From Lindgomyces ingoldianus (Eukaryota; Ascomycota; Dothideomycetes; Pleosporales; Lindgomycetaceae): a DNA stretch of 59,825 bases. A program made the position numbers and the translations under genes. The stretch is from assembly GCF_010093535.1 (NCBI RefSeq), contig NW_022985219.1:283999-343823 (forward strand). The letters run 5' to 3'. Position 1 is the first letter of the stretch, and every line of letters begins with the position of its first letter. Below the pieces are notes generated by a model that made no database searches, was not told the DNA's origin, and saw nothing but the letters and a program-made list of their open reading frames with translations. Below are positions 1-12,702 of this stretch, in pieces.

Positions 1-306
1 TGATGCCAATCCCCGACACACCGATGTGGCTAGAGAGGTGGAACAGACGCAACTAACCATAATTTAAACATGTTTTACACAACGCATGCTAGAGCAAACT
101 GCATGCAAATTAGCATAAAGGTGCACTTACATTAGCTATAGATTTTTTTCAAAAAAGAATATAAGAAACCTATAAGGTGACAGAGAAACAGCGTTACCAG
201 GGTTTATCCGAAGAAATTCTGACTAACTAGCGCGTCCAAAAGAGGAGATTCTGCTCAACTTTTCGTTCTGCAAACCCGAATATAATAAGCAGAGCAAGCT
301 CTGCTA
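1..306 (+). repeat. Left copy of 306-bp terminal inverted repeat
   Basis: This segment is the reverse complement of 59485-59790 with only scattered mismatches; I aligned it in 60-base blocks. Homology stops sharply at the same inner base on both sides (CTGCTA here, TAGCAG on the right), so the repeat is a defined unit. It is little affected by RIP although it is multicopy; its short length may explain this. It could be a subtelomeric repeat or the end of a mobile element such as a Helitron. Confidence 0.9.
288..305. other. Hairpin at inner edge of left terminal repeat
   Basis: The arms AGCAGAGC and GCTCTGCT are separated by two bases. The hairpin lies at the inner boundary of the 306-bp repeat and is repeated at 59486-59503. 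A hairpin directly before a CTRR-type end is what a Helitron 3' terminus looks like, but this is only a resemblance. Confidence 0.7.
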
Positions 307-322
307 AAAATTATAAACTTTG

Positions 323-399
323 TGTTGCATTTGCTAAAAGGTTAACCTTCTAGCTAGCACAGCAGAAGGATATATATAGACGGATAGCTGTACGCGACA
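323..399 (+). mobile_element. Solo 77-bp LTR of miniature LTR element (TRIM1)
   Basis: The 77-bp sequence runs from TGTTGC to GCGACA (TG...CA ends) and is flanked by the perfect 5-bp target duplication CTTTG (318-322 and 400-404). The same 77-bp LTR forms both ends of the full elements at 18461-18883 and 27218-27644. A lone LTR with its own duplication indicates LTR-LTR recombination after insertion. It inserted about 12 bp inside the terminal repeat boundary. Confidence 0.9.
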
Positions 400-404
400 C
401 TTTG

Positions 405-2892
405 CTTAAGACACATGTTTTTTATTTTATATATAAAGCTTTTTCTTTTTAATATAAAGCTGTTTATTTCTCTAGCTCTTACTTTTTTTTAGATAAGCCA
501 ACTTCTTATTTATCTTATTTAGTTAGGAATATAAAGGCCTTAATAATAAAATCTTAGAAGAAAAAGATAAGAGCAAATAAAAGCTATTATATAACTAAAG
601 AAGTTATATAATACCTATATAACATAGAGATTGCTTAAGCCTAACTATAACATAGGTGCTTAGATTAGTAGTTGCTTAGAAAGTTGTAGAACTAACTTAA
701 ATAACTAAAGTTAGAATAACTATAACAACGACATACATATATGTAACAAGGCTGCCTTCTATTAGTTTAACAGTTGTAGTTATTTTCTATACCTATGAAG
801 TACTCTAATAGCAATTCTATTTATACTCTTTAAATATAGCCTGTTTCTAACATTTACTTAACTTAATAAAGTGCTACTTTTTACTTTCTCTCTCTTAGCA
901 TTCTGCCTAATTACTAGTAAGTACCTAGGCATTAACATTCTCTTTCTTTGTTACTATACACTCTAATACATTACGTGACCTGCGCGTGATATATAAGGTA
1001 GGAATATAATAGTTTAGTTCTAGGTAATCTTATATGCTATAGCTAAATAGTTTACTATTATACAACATAGTGTATTGTTTATAGTAGCATTATTGCTAAT
1101 AATTGCACTAATATTTTATATAATTCTATAATTCTTAAGAATAAACTAAAAGACTTTTTATTACTACTTGCTGCTATATCTATATATTATATAAAGAGTA
1201 ATAAAGATATTCTAGAAGGTGTTATGTGCATTAATAAAGCTTACACAGACACTAAGTAAAAAGTTATAACTTAGTAAAGTTTAAATATTAACTATAAAGT
1301 AGATTTTACGTTAAGCTAACTAAAGCTTCTTTTATATAATATCTTTTACTTTCTTAACCTATTTTTCTACTCTTTCTTTAACTATTTTATATAATGTTAG
1401 TATAAAAATAGAGCCTAAAGAATTTAATGCTTATATAAAAGCATTCTATTCTAGCTATTTAACATAGTAGAAGAGAATATATTGTATAATAATAAAGTTT
1501 AATAAAGCCTAGATAATAAAGTGTTAATAAACTATCTAGTAAAAGATTTTTTAGCTAAGGTCTTCTTTATAATAAGAAGAGTAGAGGATATATATATTAT
1601 ATATATTATATAATATACCTCTAAAGGTAATTCTTCTTACTAATACTATACAGAACCTAGATTACTAATATAGTATTAGATTTTTATAGGTAGGAAGGCG
1701 GAAGACTAAGTACTAGCTTAGAAAAGTAAAGTAAAGAGTAAAGTAATACTTAATAGTATTCTTTAGAAGAAGGTTTTCTAGGTACAAAAGGAAACTATCT
1801 AGAGTAGAGATTTACCTTCTTTATATACATTCTATTTCTTTGCTTAGTAATATAGAATCTTCTATAAGCTTTTAATTACTAATACAGCATTTATAATTAT
1901 AGCAATCTATTTGTAATAAGTTATTACTAAATAGAAAGCAGAAGAATTCTATAGAATCTTCTATTACACATCTATAGAAGAGTATTATGGTTAAATATTG
2001 TAGAATATTCTAAAACATCTTAGAACATTCTAGTATTACTAATAAAATATTAGTAATATATTCTATAAATAGACTTTGCTTAGTAAGCAATTCAGCGCTA
2101 AGCTTATTTAGGAAATAAGCTATATATACTTATATAATAATAAAAAGTATATATCTATATACTTCTTTACAGTAATCTTAGTAGAAAGAAAGGAAGAGAA
2201 GAGCTATGTAAAGCATTATAAAATAAAAGAAGTTATATAATTACTATATAACATTAGAATTACATAACGCTAATAGTAAAGGCAATAAGTTAATAAGTTA
2301 GAGAAGCTGTTAGACTTTTAAACATAAAAACTCTAACCTACATGTATATAATAAAGATAACCTTTAGGAATAAAAAGTTTATAGTTATTCTCTATAACTT
2401 TAAAGATTTATAAGTTAGTAATTATACTTATACTTTTTTAATAAACTTATTTATATTAAGTACTTTACTTTAGCTTAATAAAAGCATAGACGCTATCTCT
2501 ACTTACACACTATAAATTAATTACTAGTAAGTATCTAAGCACCTATAACTTACTTAACTTTCTAGCTCTTTTCTTAAAGCATGTAATTTGTTATGTAACT
2601 TTTTAATAGAAGTTTAAATTATTATAATAAAAAGTAAGTAAGCTTTATAAAAGCATTAGTATAATATTAAAAAAAAGCTAAGATAGTTGTAACTAACTTA
2701 AAGCTAACTTTTATATCTTACTTTATTTTAATATTAATATAAAATATAAGTAGCTCTATAAATCTAAGCTAGTAACTATAGATTTTATAAATAAGTTTAT
2801 AGAATTTGCTTAGTTCTCTAGTAATTTAAGAAACTAATATTCTAATATTAAGATAGGTTTTTATACAAGTAATAATAGCTTTACTAAATTAA
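405..2892. repeat. AT-rich RIP-degraded tract, possible decayed LTR pair
   Basis: There is no open reading frame of note. Two blocks, about 597-945 and 2227-2553, share several short stretches in the same order: GAAGTTATATAAT near the start, CTTAATAAA in the middle and TAATTACTAGTAAGTA at the end. They may be the LTRs of an ancient element of roughly 1.9 kb, but divergence is too high for ends or a target duplication to be defined. The rest is featureless RIP product. Confidence 0.3.
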
Positions 2893-3095
2893 TGTCACGG
2901 TCAACTTAGACATGCCTCGGACTCTCCCCAGAGAGCCCTCGGCCCAGCCTTGGGCACATGACGTCCCGTCACGTGCCCCAGCACATATATATATATCCTC
3001 TTACAAACCCCTAAGTCTCCTTAAGGATTTGTCTATTAATACTATCCTGCACCCCCTTCTGCGCTTTACGCTTCCTGCTTTACAGTGCTCTTACA
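2893..3095 (+). repeat. Gypsy1 5' LTR
   Basis: The 203-bp LTR starts TGTCACGG and ends CTTACA. Compared with the 3' LTR, the first ~110 bp are nearly identical and GC-rich. The remainder has C->T changes, mostly at CA (for example TCACA to TTACA and ATCAAT to ATTAAT). A reading frame at 2912-3139 is just this LTR, not a gene. Confidence 0.92.
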
Positions 3096-4740
3096 ATTTA
3101 AATCCTTTATACTCTTCTATAAAGACGCAGTTAGTTTAAAGAACAGAAGGCTACTTCTACTACTGCTTCTTAAGCTCTACCTTAATTAAAGAGCTATAAT
3201 AACAATAGCTAACAGCAGTTGCACACGCAAAAGCAGAGCCACAGCCACTACCCCTTCTAAGGCTGTCCTAGAGACGCCCTATAATAACCCTAGTGCTTAA
3301 CTCCTTAAGCACCTTACGTCCTAGCGCCTTAACTAAATTCTACTAGATTAGCAAGTATAAAAGGTAAAAAATAAAAAACACTAAGTCTCTAAGTTAAAAG
3401 ATAAGTAAGACCTTAAAAACTATTAAAAATGTAGTTAGACTAAACCTAGAAACTCTTTAGGTTACACTAGACAAAGATTAAATAACTTTCTTGTTATACT
3501 AAGCCCCCTAGGTTTTAGAACTCTAGAGACTGCTAGTTAGCTCCTTATAGGCTACTTACAGCAACTGTTAGCAACAGGGGCAAACGCGATACACTGTAGT
3601 ACCCTTTTAGAGCAGGCCTAAACTAGCTCTACTGCTGTTCTAGTGCAACCCTTAACTAATAAAGCGTTTATATAATTACTTCTTATAAAAGCTTTTTAGC
3701 TTAAGGCTAAAAGAGCTTTAAAAGCTAAAATTAGTTAAGCTTATAAATAAGCCTAGATTACTTCTGTAACTCTTAGCCTATTTCTTAGGACTACTCTAGA
3801 TTAACTCTAATCTTAAGCTAGCCTAGATAAGACCCTAAGTTAGCTGTCTAAGATTAAGGCCTTTTTAAAGCTTAGCTCTTTAAAGAAGTCTCTAACCCTA
3901 CAGTAAGTAGACACCTAAGTAAGAGATATAAATAGTATCTAAGAATACATAAACCTTTTAGATAACTTTACTACTTAAACTTAATAAATTATTAACTAGA
4001 TCTAGTTTAAAGTCTATAAAGACCTAATTAGTTACACTATTAACAAAGGCACTATTAAAACTTAGGCTTAGCTTTAAACTAAAGTACATAAGCTTACTTA
4101 GAATCCTTTTCTAACATAGTATAAAAACTACTATTACTTTTAGAATATAAAGTAGAAAGTAGGTAATATATTTAACACTTTTATTGCCTAGCTATTTTAG
4201 TAAGAAGGTTTTCTAAAAAACACTTCTTTTTAAACCTTTAATAAAGAGAAACTCTATAAGATTAAAATTACTTTTATATAAAGCTACCTTTTAGAATCTA
4301 TTTAAAAAGAAATGCAGCATAACAGCTTACTTAAGTCTATAAACACTTAGCTAAAGTTTAAGCGCGCTATATATAACACTAAAACTGTTACTTACTCTAA
4401 GCAAGCTCTAATAACGCCCTAGGCTAGCTCTAAGAACGCTTTAACTTAGAAAAAAAAGCAGTCCTGCTCTACCTTAAACTCTTAACAGTAGTAGAAAGAT
4501 AAAAGATAAGACTAGAAGCTTATAAGCTAATTAATAAGTAACTAACAGTCTCTAGTATAGAGAACTAATACTACTATAATAACACCTTAAAAGACCTCTA
4601 GTAAACATAAGCCCTACTAAAAGAACTAATTTAACTAAAAAAATAATAATAGCATAAAAAAAGAGAAGCCCTAGTTGTAAATTTTACATACTTATAACTA
4701 GAGCCTAAATTAAATAGCAAGCAGCTCTACATTACAGTTT
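3096..4740 (+). pseudogene. Gypsy1 gag region (decayed)
   Basis: The position between the 5' LTR and pol makes this the gag region. No reading frame is intact, and I could not recognise a nucleocapsid zinc knuckle with confidence. The assignment rests on position within an element whose LTRs and pol are clear. Confidence 0.5.
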
Positions 4741-7700
4741 AAGTGCAGCTTAAACTTTCTAATAGTAAAACAACTATCCTCTACAGCCTTTATAATATAA
4801 GTGCTAAATTAAACCTAATAAACACTAGTGTTATTTAGAAATATAGCCTTTTATGTAAGCACTACTATAAGAAGCCTAACACAAGCTTTATTAACAATTA
4901 CTAATTATAGTTAAGATTACTATATAATCTTTCCCTTATCTGCACAGATAATAGGGGTACTAATAAAAAAGTTAGCTTTTAAAGATTTTAGTTAGCTAAT
5001 TTTTTAAGTTATAACTTAATTTTAAAGTATTCTTAGCTATAAAAAGCTAACTTTAAAATCTATTTTAAAGACAGTACATTTAAGTAGTAGAAAAATAATA
5101 ATAGTAAAATTTAGTTAGTATTTACTAAGAAGCTTCTAAAAGACTTTAGTCCTAAAAAGACTACATACATGCTGCACCTTACCTCTTATACTATTTAACT
5201 AATAAGTAATAATGTTAGGAAGGAAGCCCTCTTAGAGGAACTGCTTTAGGGACACCCTAAACCTGCTCTGCAAGCCCCTAGGCCTAGTAGTAATGTAGTG
5301 CAGGATGTAGAGTACTTTTATTATTAAAAGCTACTCTAGTTAAAAAAGTATATGCTTAAGATTTAAAAGTATTTTTAAAAGTGTATTAAAATATTTTTAA
5401 AGCTTTTAAAGCTTTCTAAAGCTATAGCCTATTATGTAGTAGCTAGTATCTATAATTAAGGCCACTACTAGGCCACACTGCTTGCGGGCGTTGCCTAGGT
5501 ACTTTCTAACAACAGCAATAAGTATCTAGGCACTAATAATGCTAACAACGCTCTAGACCCTAAGAAACTTACACATGTTCCTCCTAAGTTCTACTCTTAG
5601 TAGTACACTTTTAGTAAACATTGTATAAACATCTTTAGGCTAAACAGTAAGCATAATTATGCTATAAAGATTAAGAAGAGAAAGAAGATTCTAAACCTTC
5701 TAATCTATAACCTCTTCTGCTATAAACTAGATATCCTGCAGGAATACCTTAATGCGGCCTAGGAGAAGGGTTAGATACACCTAAGCAGGTTGCTAGCAGG
5801 TGCTCCTATCCTCTTTGTTCTAAAACTAGATAGGACACTATAACTTTATATTAACTATTAAAGTCTTAATAAAATTATAATTAAGAACTAATATTTTATT
5901 TTACTTATAAGCAAAATATTAAATTACTTATTAAAGGCTAAAGTCTTTATAAAGCTTAACCTTTATAACGCCTACTATAGGCTTTACATTAAGGAAGGGG
6001 ATAAGTAGAAGACTGCCTTTAAGACATAGTATAAGCATTTTAAGTACTTTATTATGCCCTTTAGCCTAGCTAATGCCCTAGCCACCTTTTAGTCCTATAT
6101 CTATAGGGCTTTAGAAGGCTTGTTAGATAAGACATGTGTTATTTATCTAAACAACATTTTTATTTACTTTAAAAATAAAAAGGACTATAAGCAACATGTC
6201 TTTAAAGTTTTTAATTAACTAGTAGAATAAAAACTATACTATAAGGCATCTAAATGTTTTTTTAAGACAAAGGCTGTTAAGTTCTTAGGCTTTATAGTTA
6301 CACTAGAAGGTGTAGTAATAGACTTATTACGTGTCTAGATAATTAAAGAATAGCCTAAGCTAAAGAGCTTTAAAGACATTTAGGTATTTCTAGGCTTTAT
6401 AAACTTTTATTAAAGATTTGTTTATAATTACTTAGAGATTACATACTTACTAGTTAACTATATAACAGCTGCTTAAGCCCTAAGTCTACCTTATAAGGGC
6501 CCTAACTTAAAAAAAAAGAAGAAAGTAAAACAGAATTATAAAAGTCTTATAAAGTAGTACTAGAAATAGTTCTAGCTTAAAAAGGCCTACAACGCTTTTC
6601 TAACTTTTAAGTTAAAATTTATAAATGCTTTAGTCTTTTAGCACTTTAATTTATTAAAGCTAGTTATAATTATTACAGACGCTTTTAAGTTTACTATAGC
6701 AGTAATACTGCTCTAGCCTTAGTTCTCTAAGCTAGCAGTAAATTGCTACTAGAGGCCTATAGCCTTCTAGAGCTGCAAGTTAAGCAGCTTATAACTCTGT
6801 TAGCATACACATAATAAGGAGTTGTGCGTGATTATAAAGAGCTTTAAACATTAAAGGCACTACTTAGAGTACACCCTAAGCATAATCTAGGTACTCTTTA
6901 ATTACAATAATCTATGCTATTTTATAACAACAAAGGAGCTCTTCTTTAAGTAAGCCTACTAAGTAGAAGAGCTAGCGCAGTTTAATTTTAAGATTAAATA
7001 CAAGCTAGGTCTAAAAAACCTAGCTAACAGACTATCTAAAAGACCTAATTATGCAAAAGAGGTTTTTTTAAGAGAAGTAAAATTACTGTAAGACATAATG
7101 CTTCTAACTTTATAGTAGAAGCTTTAAGTATAGGCAATTTAAACATCTATAGCTTATTGCGCTAGTTAGGCAGCGTGTAGTATAACTTCTTCTAACAGTG
7201 ACCTAGCAAGGTGCTATACTATACCTAGGGAATCCCTAAATCCACCTAACATAATGTTAATTATTAGAGGTACACCTCTATTAACCTAACTTATTGTTTC
7301 TACAAACTATAGCAGTTATAGGGCAGTTAATCCTAAAGCGCTACAGGTCTTCTATAGAGAACCTATAATACAACAACAGACCTAAGATGTTACAGAGAAG
7401 TTCTTTTATTACTTTTATATCTATAAAATATTGTTACTAAACTATCTTACTATTACAGCTATATAAAATAAAAATGCTTATACTTTAAAAGTCCTAGAAC
7501 ATTTCTCTAAGTATATTAAGTAAGTGTAGGAAACTAATAAAGCTTATTAGTTAAATGCGCTTTTAACAGAAAAAAAAGCAGGTAAAGTAAAAAAAAGCAC
7601 CCTATTTTAGAAGCATAACCCTATAAGTGTCCTGCGCAGGAATAAGAGAGTGTAGATTCTAGATAATAAAGCTTTATGTTAAAACATTCTAATAAAGAAC

Positions 7701-9050
7701 TATAACAACCCTATAAAAGGGCATTATAGTGTTAAAAAGACTATAGACCTTTTTAAAAGAAAATACTACTAGCTATACCTTTACTATAACGTTTACAAGT
7801 ACGTTGTAAGGTGTGCACTATGCTAGCTAAATAAGATTTAGCAGCATAAGCTTTAGAAGTTACTAGAACCTTTACTTTTACTTACTTTTTTATAAAAGCA
7901 CTACTTACTAGACTTTATTACTAACTTACTAGAGTTAAGAGACTTTATAAGTAGTACTTATAACTTAATTCTAGTACTTGTTAACTGCTTTTTAAAGTAC
8001 GTCTAGTATCTTCCTGTTACTAAGACTATTACAGCAAGAAAACTAGCTACTCTTCTAAAGAAGTAATTCTTTATAAAGATAGAACTACTAGATACTTTTA
8101 TTTCTAATTATAGTTTAATCTTTACTAGTTAGTTTTAGTTAGACATCTGCTTTTACTTAAAAATTAACTACTAGCTTAGTATAGCTTTTTATCTTTAAAC
8201 TAATAAGTAAACTAAGTGTTAAAATTAAAAATTAGAGTTATTTTTATAGTTATACTTAAACTACTAGCAGAATAATTAGTGTAAGCTGCTACTATATATA
8301 GAGTATGCTTATAACTTTAAGAAACACTTCTTCTACAGCAAATGCCTAATATGCGTAGTGTACAGGGTTACCCTAAAGGGCTTTAATAGGGTTAAGGACA
8401 ATTATTAGCTTAGGCGCCTACTCTAGGTATAAGACAAGTCTAGAAAGGCACTAGCCCTGTAGGACTAGATAGTTGCTTATCTCTTAAGATAGAATAAGTA
8501 ATAAGAAGCTGCGCGCTTATGCCTTAAGCAGGCGCAGCAGCACTAGGTTAAATAGTACAACACTAAGCATTTAAAAAAGCACTTTAGTGTAAGAGATTAA
8601 GTTATTCTAAAGTTAAAGCATATTAAAATATAGTGTTTATTAAAAAAGCTTAATGCAACATACCTAGAACTTTTTAAGGTACTTAAGAAAATTAGAAAGC
8701 TAGCATACTAGCTAGACCTACTATAATTAATGTAAAAGATCTATTTTATTTTTTATGTTTTACTACTAGAGCAATAAAATAAGCCTCTTTAAGAAAAGCC
8801 TTTCTAGCCTAGGCCTGTACACGTCCTAGAGACAGATAGTAGAGACTGCTATAAAGTTAAAGAAATTCTTAAATATAAAAATTTAAAGGCAAAATAATAG
8901 TTTTTTATAAAGTAGCTTAGGTAGCTTTTTAAAAACTTTACTTAAAAACCTAAGAAACACTTTAATAACTATAGGAAAGTTTTTTAGAATTATTAGCTTA
9001 CCTTATATAATACATTGCAACAGAAGTAATAGCTAAACGCTACACCTGCA
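4740..9050 (+). pseudogene. Gypsy1 pol: reverse transcriptase, RNase H, integrase, chromodomain
   Basis: Reading across RIP stops on the plus strand gives a Ty3/gypsy pol. The RT catalytic box appears as YLNNIFIY near 6140 (family YLDDI), with APILFVLKLDRT upstream near 5800 and MPFSLANALATF before it. RNase H-like sequence follows near 6600-7000. Integrase shows CALCQLNK (second half of the HHCC zinc site) near 7812 and DFITNL near 7910. Near 8845-8965 a chromodomain-like segment can be read (VKEILKYKNLK, then FIK and a TW.P-like motif), marking a chromovirus. TAG and TAA stops sit mainly where W or Q is expected, as RIP predicts. The gene cannot be translated. Confidence 0.85.
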
Positions 9051-11291
9051 GGTACCCCCTAGAGGACAACTGCACTAACTTTAGCACCTGCAGTAAAACT
9101 TAATGCAATCTAAACTCTACAACATAGAAATTACTAAAGAAAGTTAGCACATAAATAAAGAAAAAATAAAGTAATAACTTATACTTCTTACTATAAAATT
9201 TTAACTTTATGCAGCTTATAAGGTTATAACCTAGAGCAGAGTATAAATGTCTGTATTAAAGGTACTGTCTAGGGCCCTACTAGACCTAGAGAGGTCCTGG
9301 GTGAAGTCTAGACTAGGTATTATCCACATATATAACAGGAACATCTTAAAGATTTCTAAAAACATTACTAGCTACTCTCTTAGTAAAATAAAGGTTCTAC
9401 GCGCTTTTAATCTATCTATGCTATACTAGACTGCTAATTTATAACTAGTAAGCTTACTTTTTTAGCAGCAGGTATATTTAGCCTATAGTAGTACTACTGT
9501 TTCTTCTAGTTAGTTGCGCAGCTGTCTTTAAAAAAAATTACCTTAGACTTAAACTAAATAACAGTATTATTTAGATAGTTTTTGCTAACACTACTAAGAC
9601 TACTTTAAAGTAAAGTTAGCTATAATCTAAATAACTTATAATACTAAGACATACTTTATGCTACTTATAGTTATGTTTCTAGAAAACCTAACGCTGCTAG
9701 GCATACTTTCCTAGCGTAAAGCCCTTAGTCTCACGCTTTAGCTACTAGAAGTATGCATTAATATGCTCTCTAAGGGCTAGGGCGTATAGAAGGATATCCT
9801 TCTAATAGTAGAGCTAAGCCTTAGCGTTTAGGTTAAGTTCTTAACTTAGGTTACCTATAGTCTTAATAGCGCATTTATTATAGTTAAGAGCTTAGTTAAT
9901 ATAGTACTAGAGGATATTTCTAGCGCAGTAGAAGTAGGGATTAAGATGTACACAGTTAGCATAAACTTAAAGAGCTCTAAAAGACCTACTTCTATATAGC
10001 TACTTACCTTTCTATTAACACAGCCTTTATAAACACTAAACAGTGTGCTTTTTATACACACACTAGTGTTTATAGCTATGTAAAGATTAGAAGCTAAAGG
10101 CTTTTTACTACCTTTCTTAGACAACAGCGCAGTGACACAGCCACAGCACTATTTCTAGATAAGTAGTAGCTAAGGCTCTAAGTAAGGCAAAAGCTTATAA
10201 ACATGCATAGAAATCTCCTTTTTAAAGCACTAGGCAAAAGATGTAATAAGCATAGTAAAGAAATAAAAGGTTATAGCTAAAAGAACTAGTTAAAGAGAAG
10301 CTAAAGTAAAAGTAAAAAAAAAAAAGTTTAAAAGTAATAAAAATAGTGTTTTATACTTAAACTTATACTTACCTTTTTTACTTTATGTAAGGTCTAGAGT
10401 TACTCTAGAGCCTTACTACTTACAACCTACTTAGTATAGAATGTTAGAGAGATAAGAAAACATATAAATAGCTTAAGAAAACTATTACTTATGCTTATAC
10501 CTAACTAACTAGAAAAGCAACTACTCTTAGTAAATAGTAACACATTAAAAGCATTATTTTTAAGCATTTTACGCACAGAGATATCTCTAAAGCACTAATT
10601 TATTAGTACTTAAGAGAACTAGCAGAATAACTTGCTTATATAGCACTACATCTCCCTATTTAGCACTTACAACCCTAGACTAGAGCAGCTACAGATTTAG
10701 TTTTAAAAGCTTTATAGCACTAACCTTAGAACTATTCTAGCAATACATTAGGACTCTAAGCTATTTTAAATAAAATTATAATATTATAAGCTTACTAATA
10801 ACTATTCTTTTAATAAAAAAAACCTAGTAATTAACTGCTGCATTTAAGAGAACTACTTACGCAGGAGCAGTGCATCTACAGATACCTTATAGTACTTATA
10901 AGTACTAAAACTAAAACTTTAAGACCTTTAAAAGTAGACCTTAACTAAATAGTAAAGAAAAAAAGTTATAATCTTAAGTTACTTTTATAAAAGTAGGCTT
11001 TTTAATTATAGACTATCTACTTTACTTAGCCTCTACAGGCCTATTAGGCTTAACCTAATAAGACAAGAACGCCCTACATTAGCAGCTATAGCGCTAGTAA
11101 TAATGTTCTAACTCTCTTAGTTATACTTCTTTAGACATAGTTTTCCCTTACTAAAGTTTTCTAGAGTTTAGTTACTAGTAATAAGTACTACCTAGGCGTA
11201 ACCTGTACAGTCCCCACTGCAGGTCCGCCTGGGGCTAGTCCAAGTTACTATGATATCCTACCTATCCAATCGCAGGATCGAGGACAACCTG
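9051..11291. other. Long 3' region of Gypsy1 between pol and PPT
   Basis: About 2.2 kb of AT-rich sequence with no recognised domain lies here. The longest continuous frame is on the minus strand (9855-10124, 89 codons) and reads further across RIP-type stops to about 9500. It resembles a real protein more than random sequence does but matches nothing I know. Some gypsy-type elements are described with an extra or antisense gene here; whether this is one is unproven. The 60-codon plus-strand frame at 9247-9429 looks like chance. Confidence 0.35.
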
Positions 11292-11308
11292 CAGAAGGAG
11301 GGGGGCCA
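11292..11308 (+). other. Gypsy1 polypurine tract
   Basis: The run AGAAGGAGGGGGGCCA ends directly at the first base of the 3' LTR. Purine tracts here prime plus-strand DNA synthesis. It sits in an un-RIPed segment that starts near 11200. Confidence 0.85.
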
Positions 11309-11511
11309 TGTCACGGTCAACTTAGACATGCCTCGGACTCTCCCTGGAGAGCCCTCGGCCCAGCCTTGGGCACATGACGTCCCGTCACGTGCCCCAGCAC
11401 ATATATATATATCCTCTTACAAACCCCTGAGTCTCCTCAAGGATTCGTCTATCAATACTATCCTGTACCCCCTTCTGCGCTTCACGCTTCCTGCTTCACA
11501 GTGCTCTCACA
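11309..11511 (+). repeat. Gypsy1 3' LTR (un-RIPed)
   Basis: This 203-bp LTR starts TGTCACGG and ends CTCACA. It is the better-preserved copy and retains CA dinucleotides that are TA in the 5' LTR. It is followed by ATTAA, the target duplication. A reading frame at 11250-11516 covers it and is not a gene. Confidence 0.93.
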
Positions 11512-11745
11512 ATTAAGCAGGCGTAGCTTGTAGATAAAGAGATAATAGGTAAATAATTACACTACTAAATTAAGTAAAAGAGATTTTTTATAGTCTAAAG
11601 AACTATAGCTAAGCGCTTAGGCTATAGAATAGACTCTCTAGAATAACTATAAGCTAGAGAGAATAGACCGACAACGCTAAACAAATGCTACGCTCTCTAC
11701 ACCGCTAACAGCCTACCTTAGAAGTTAATCTCTTCTAGATCTTAG

Positions 11746-12702
11746 CTACCATACCCAAGAGTCAACTGTAAGTGGGATTAGAGCTCTTTCACTCTCCATT
11801 TCCGCCGAATACTTTGAACCCTCAAGCTTCCAGACAAAACTATACCACCAAAAGTCCCTGGGACAGAATCTTAGAGCAGTTGTAAACTCCCAGTAATCCG
11901 GATACCAACCTGCAGACTCCCAATCAATGAGTCCTGAGATACGGCCATCGTGGACCATGATATTGTGGTGCTTCAGGTCACCATGCGTGAAGACAACAGC
12001 ATGGTGCATGGACTGCATCCTTTTCGCGCAGGCAAGCTTCTCTTCGAACAGATCTTGAGATGAAAAACCGTGATCAGAAGCTGTAGAGATGAGATGGTCG
12101 TTGAACTCGGATTCTGACTCGTAAGGCCCGACCGAATGGTCCGGAACACGCACACTTCTAATGGCCGTCCCGGCAACAGAGCAGATACGTTCTCCTCCCC
12201 ATGGATGAGCCCAATTCCGCATAACGCGTAGTATGCACTGCAGCTCAGAGAATACCGTGTCGCGCTCTTTGTCATTCAGCCGCTCGTATGTATCTCCCAA
12301 CTCTCTTCCGGGTATTCGAGTCATTAAAATCGATACCGGTGCATAAGGCATGTCAGGATGCTCTCCATATGAAATAACCTTCGGCACAGGAAACCCTGCA
12401 GATCGGGCAACCATCATAGCCATGATCTCCTCAAGTCGAGTGCCATCTGACCATTTCAGCACAAGGCCAAATGGAAGTTGGGCAATTTGATTGTTGTGCT
12501 CGATACCAACCCAGGCACAGTAGTGACGAGAGAAGCTCCGTAGATACCAATGGGTAAAACCAAAAAGCCGACGGACAATTCGAGGAGCAAGTCGTGGTGC
12601 AGGCGGAATCGACGATGTTGTATCCACTGAGCCTAGAAGGCGATGAGGCCAGGTGAAGGTCGGAAGGAGGATTTCAGGGACCAAGTGGCGGAGCGAGTCC
12701 AT
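11746..12702 (-). CDS. APH-family phosphotransferase / kinase-like protein
   Basis: An intact, intronless frame encodes 318 residues of the aminoglycoside phosphotransferase (APH/ChoK-like) fold, a large fungal family whose substrates are mostly unknown. Visible features are VLKWSDGT (K83, probable ATP-binding lysine), an E-rich stretch at 91-92, the catalytic loop HGDLKHHNIMV (H240, D242, N247) and the metal-binding motif IDWESAGWYPDYWE (D260), all complete. The ATG at 12702 is the first in frame. The gene is GC-balanced with no RIP stops although it lies between Gypsy1 and RIPed DNA. Many fungal paralogues exist in gene-poor regions, so the role may be detoxification or dispensable metabolism; that is inference. 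A dead relative lies at 38641-39480. Confidence 0.9.
   Translation of the reverse strand: MDSLRHLVPEILLPTFTWPHRLLGSVDTTSSIPPAPRLAPRIVRRLFGFTHWYLRSFSRHYCAWVGIEHNNQIAQLPFGLVLKWSDGTRLEEIMAMMVARSAGFPVPKVISYGEHPDMPYAPVSILMTRIPGRELGDTYERLNDKERDTVFSELQCILRVMRNWAHPWGGERICSVAGTAIRSVRVPDHSVGPYESESEFNDHLISTASDHGFSSQDLFEEKLACAKRMQSMHHAVVFTHGDLKHHNIMVHDGRISGLIDWESAGWYPDYWEFTTALRFCPRDFWWYSFVWKLEGSKYSAEMESERALIPLTVDSWVW

Larger units (their letters stand above)
2893..11511 (+). mobile_element. Gypsy1: complete but RIP-killed Ty3/gypsy chromovirus
   Basis: This 8,619-bp element has two 203-bp LTRs (2893-3095, 11309-11511) with TG...CA ends and the perfect 5-bp target duplication ATTAA on both sides. A purine-rich tract lies directly before the 3' LTR. 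The interior reads gag-pol on the plus strand in broken frames. The 3' LTR and the outer part of the 5' LTR look unmutated while the interior is saturated with CA->TA changes. About 2.2 kb follows pol before the 3' LTR, which is unusually long. Confidence 0.93.

Noticed and set aside
2912..3139. 75-codon frame and its twin at 11250-11516 as a small gene
   Set aside because: Both lie in the two LTRs of Gypsy1; they are the same LTR sequence read in one frame.
9247..9429. 60-codon plus-strand frame
   Set aside because: It lies inside Gypsy1 past pol, matches nothing and is flanked by RIP sequence.
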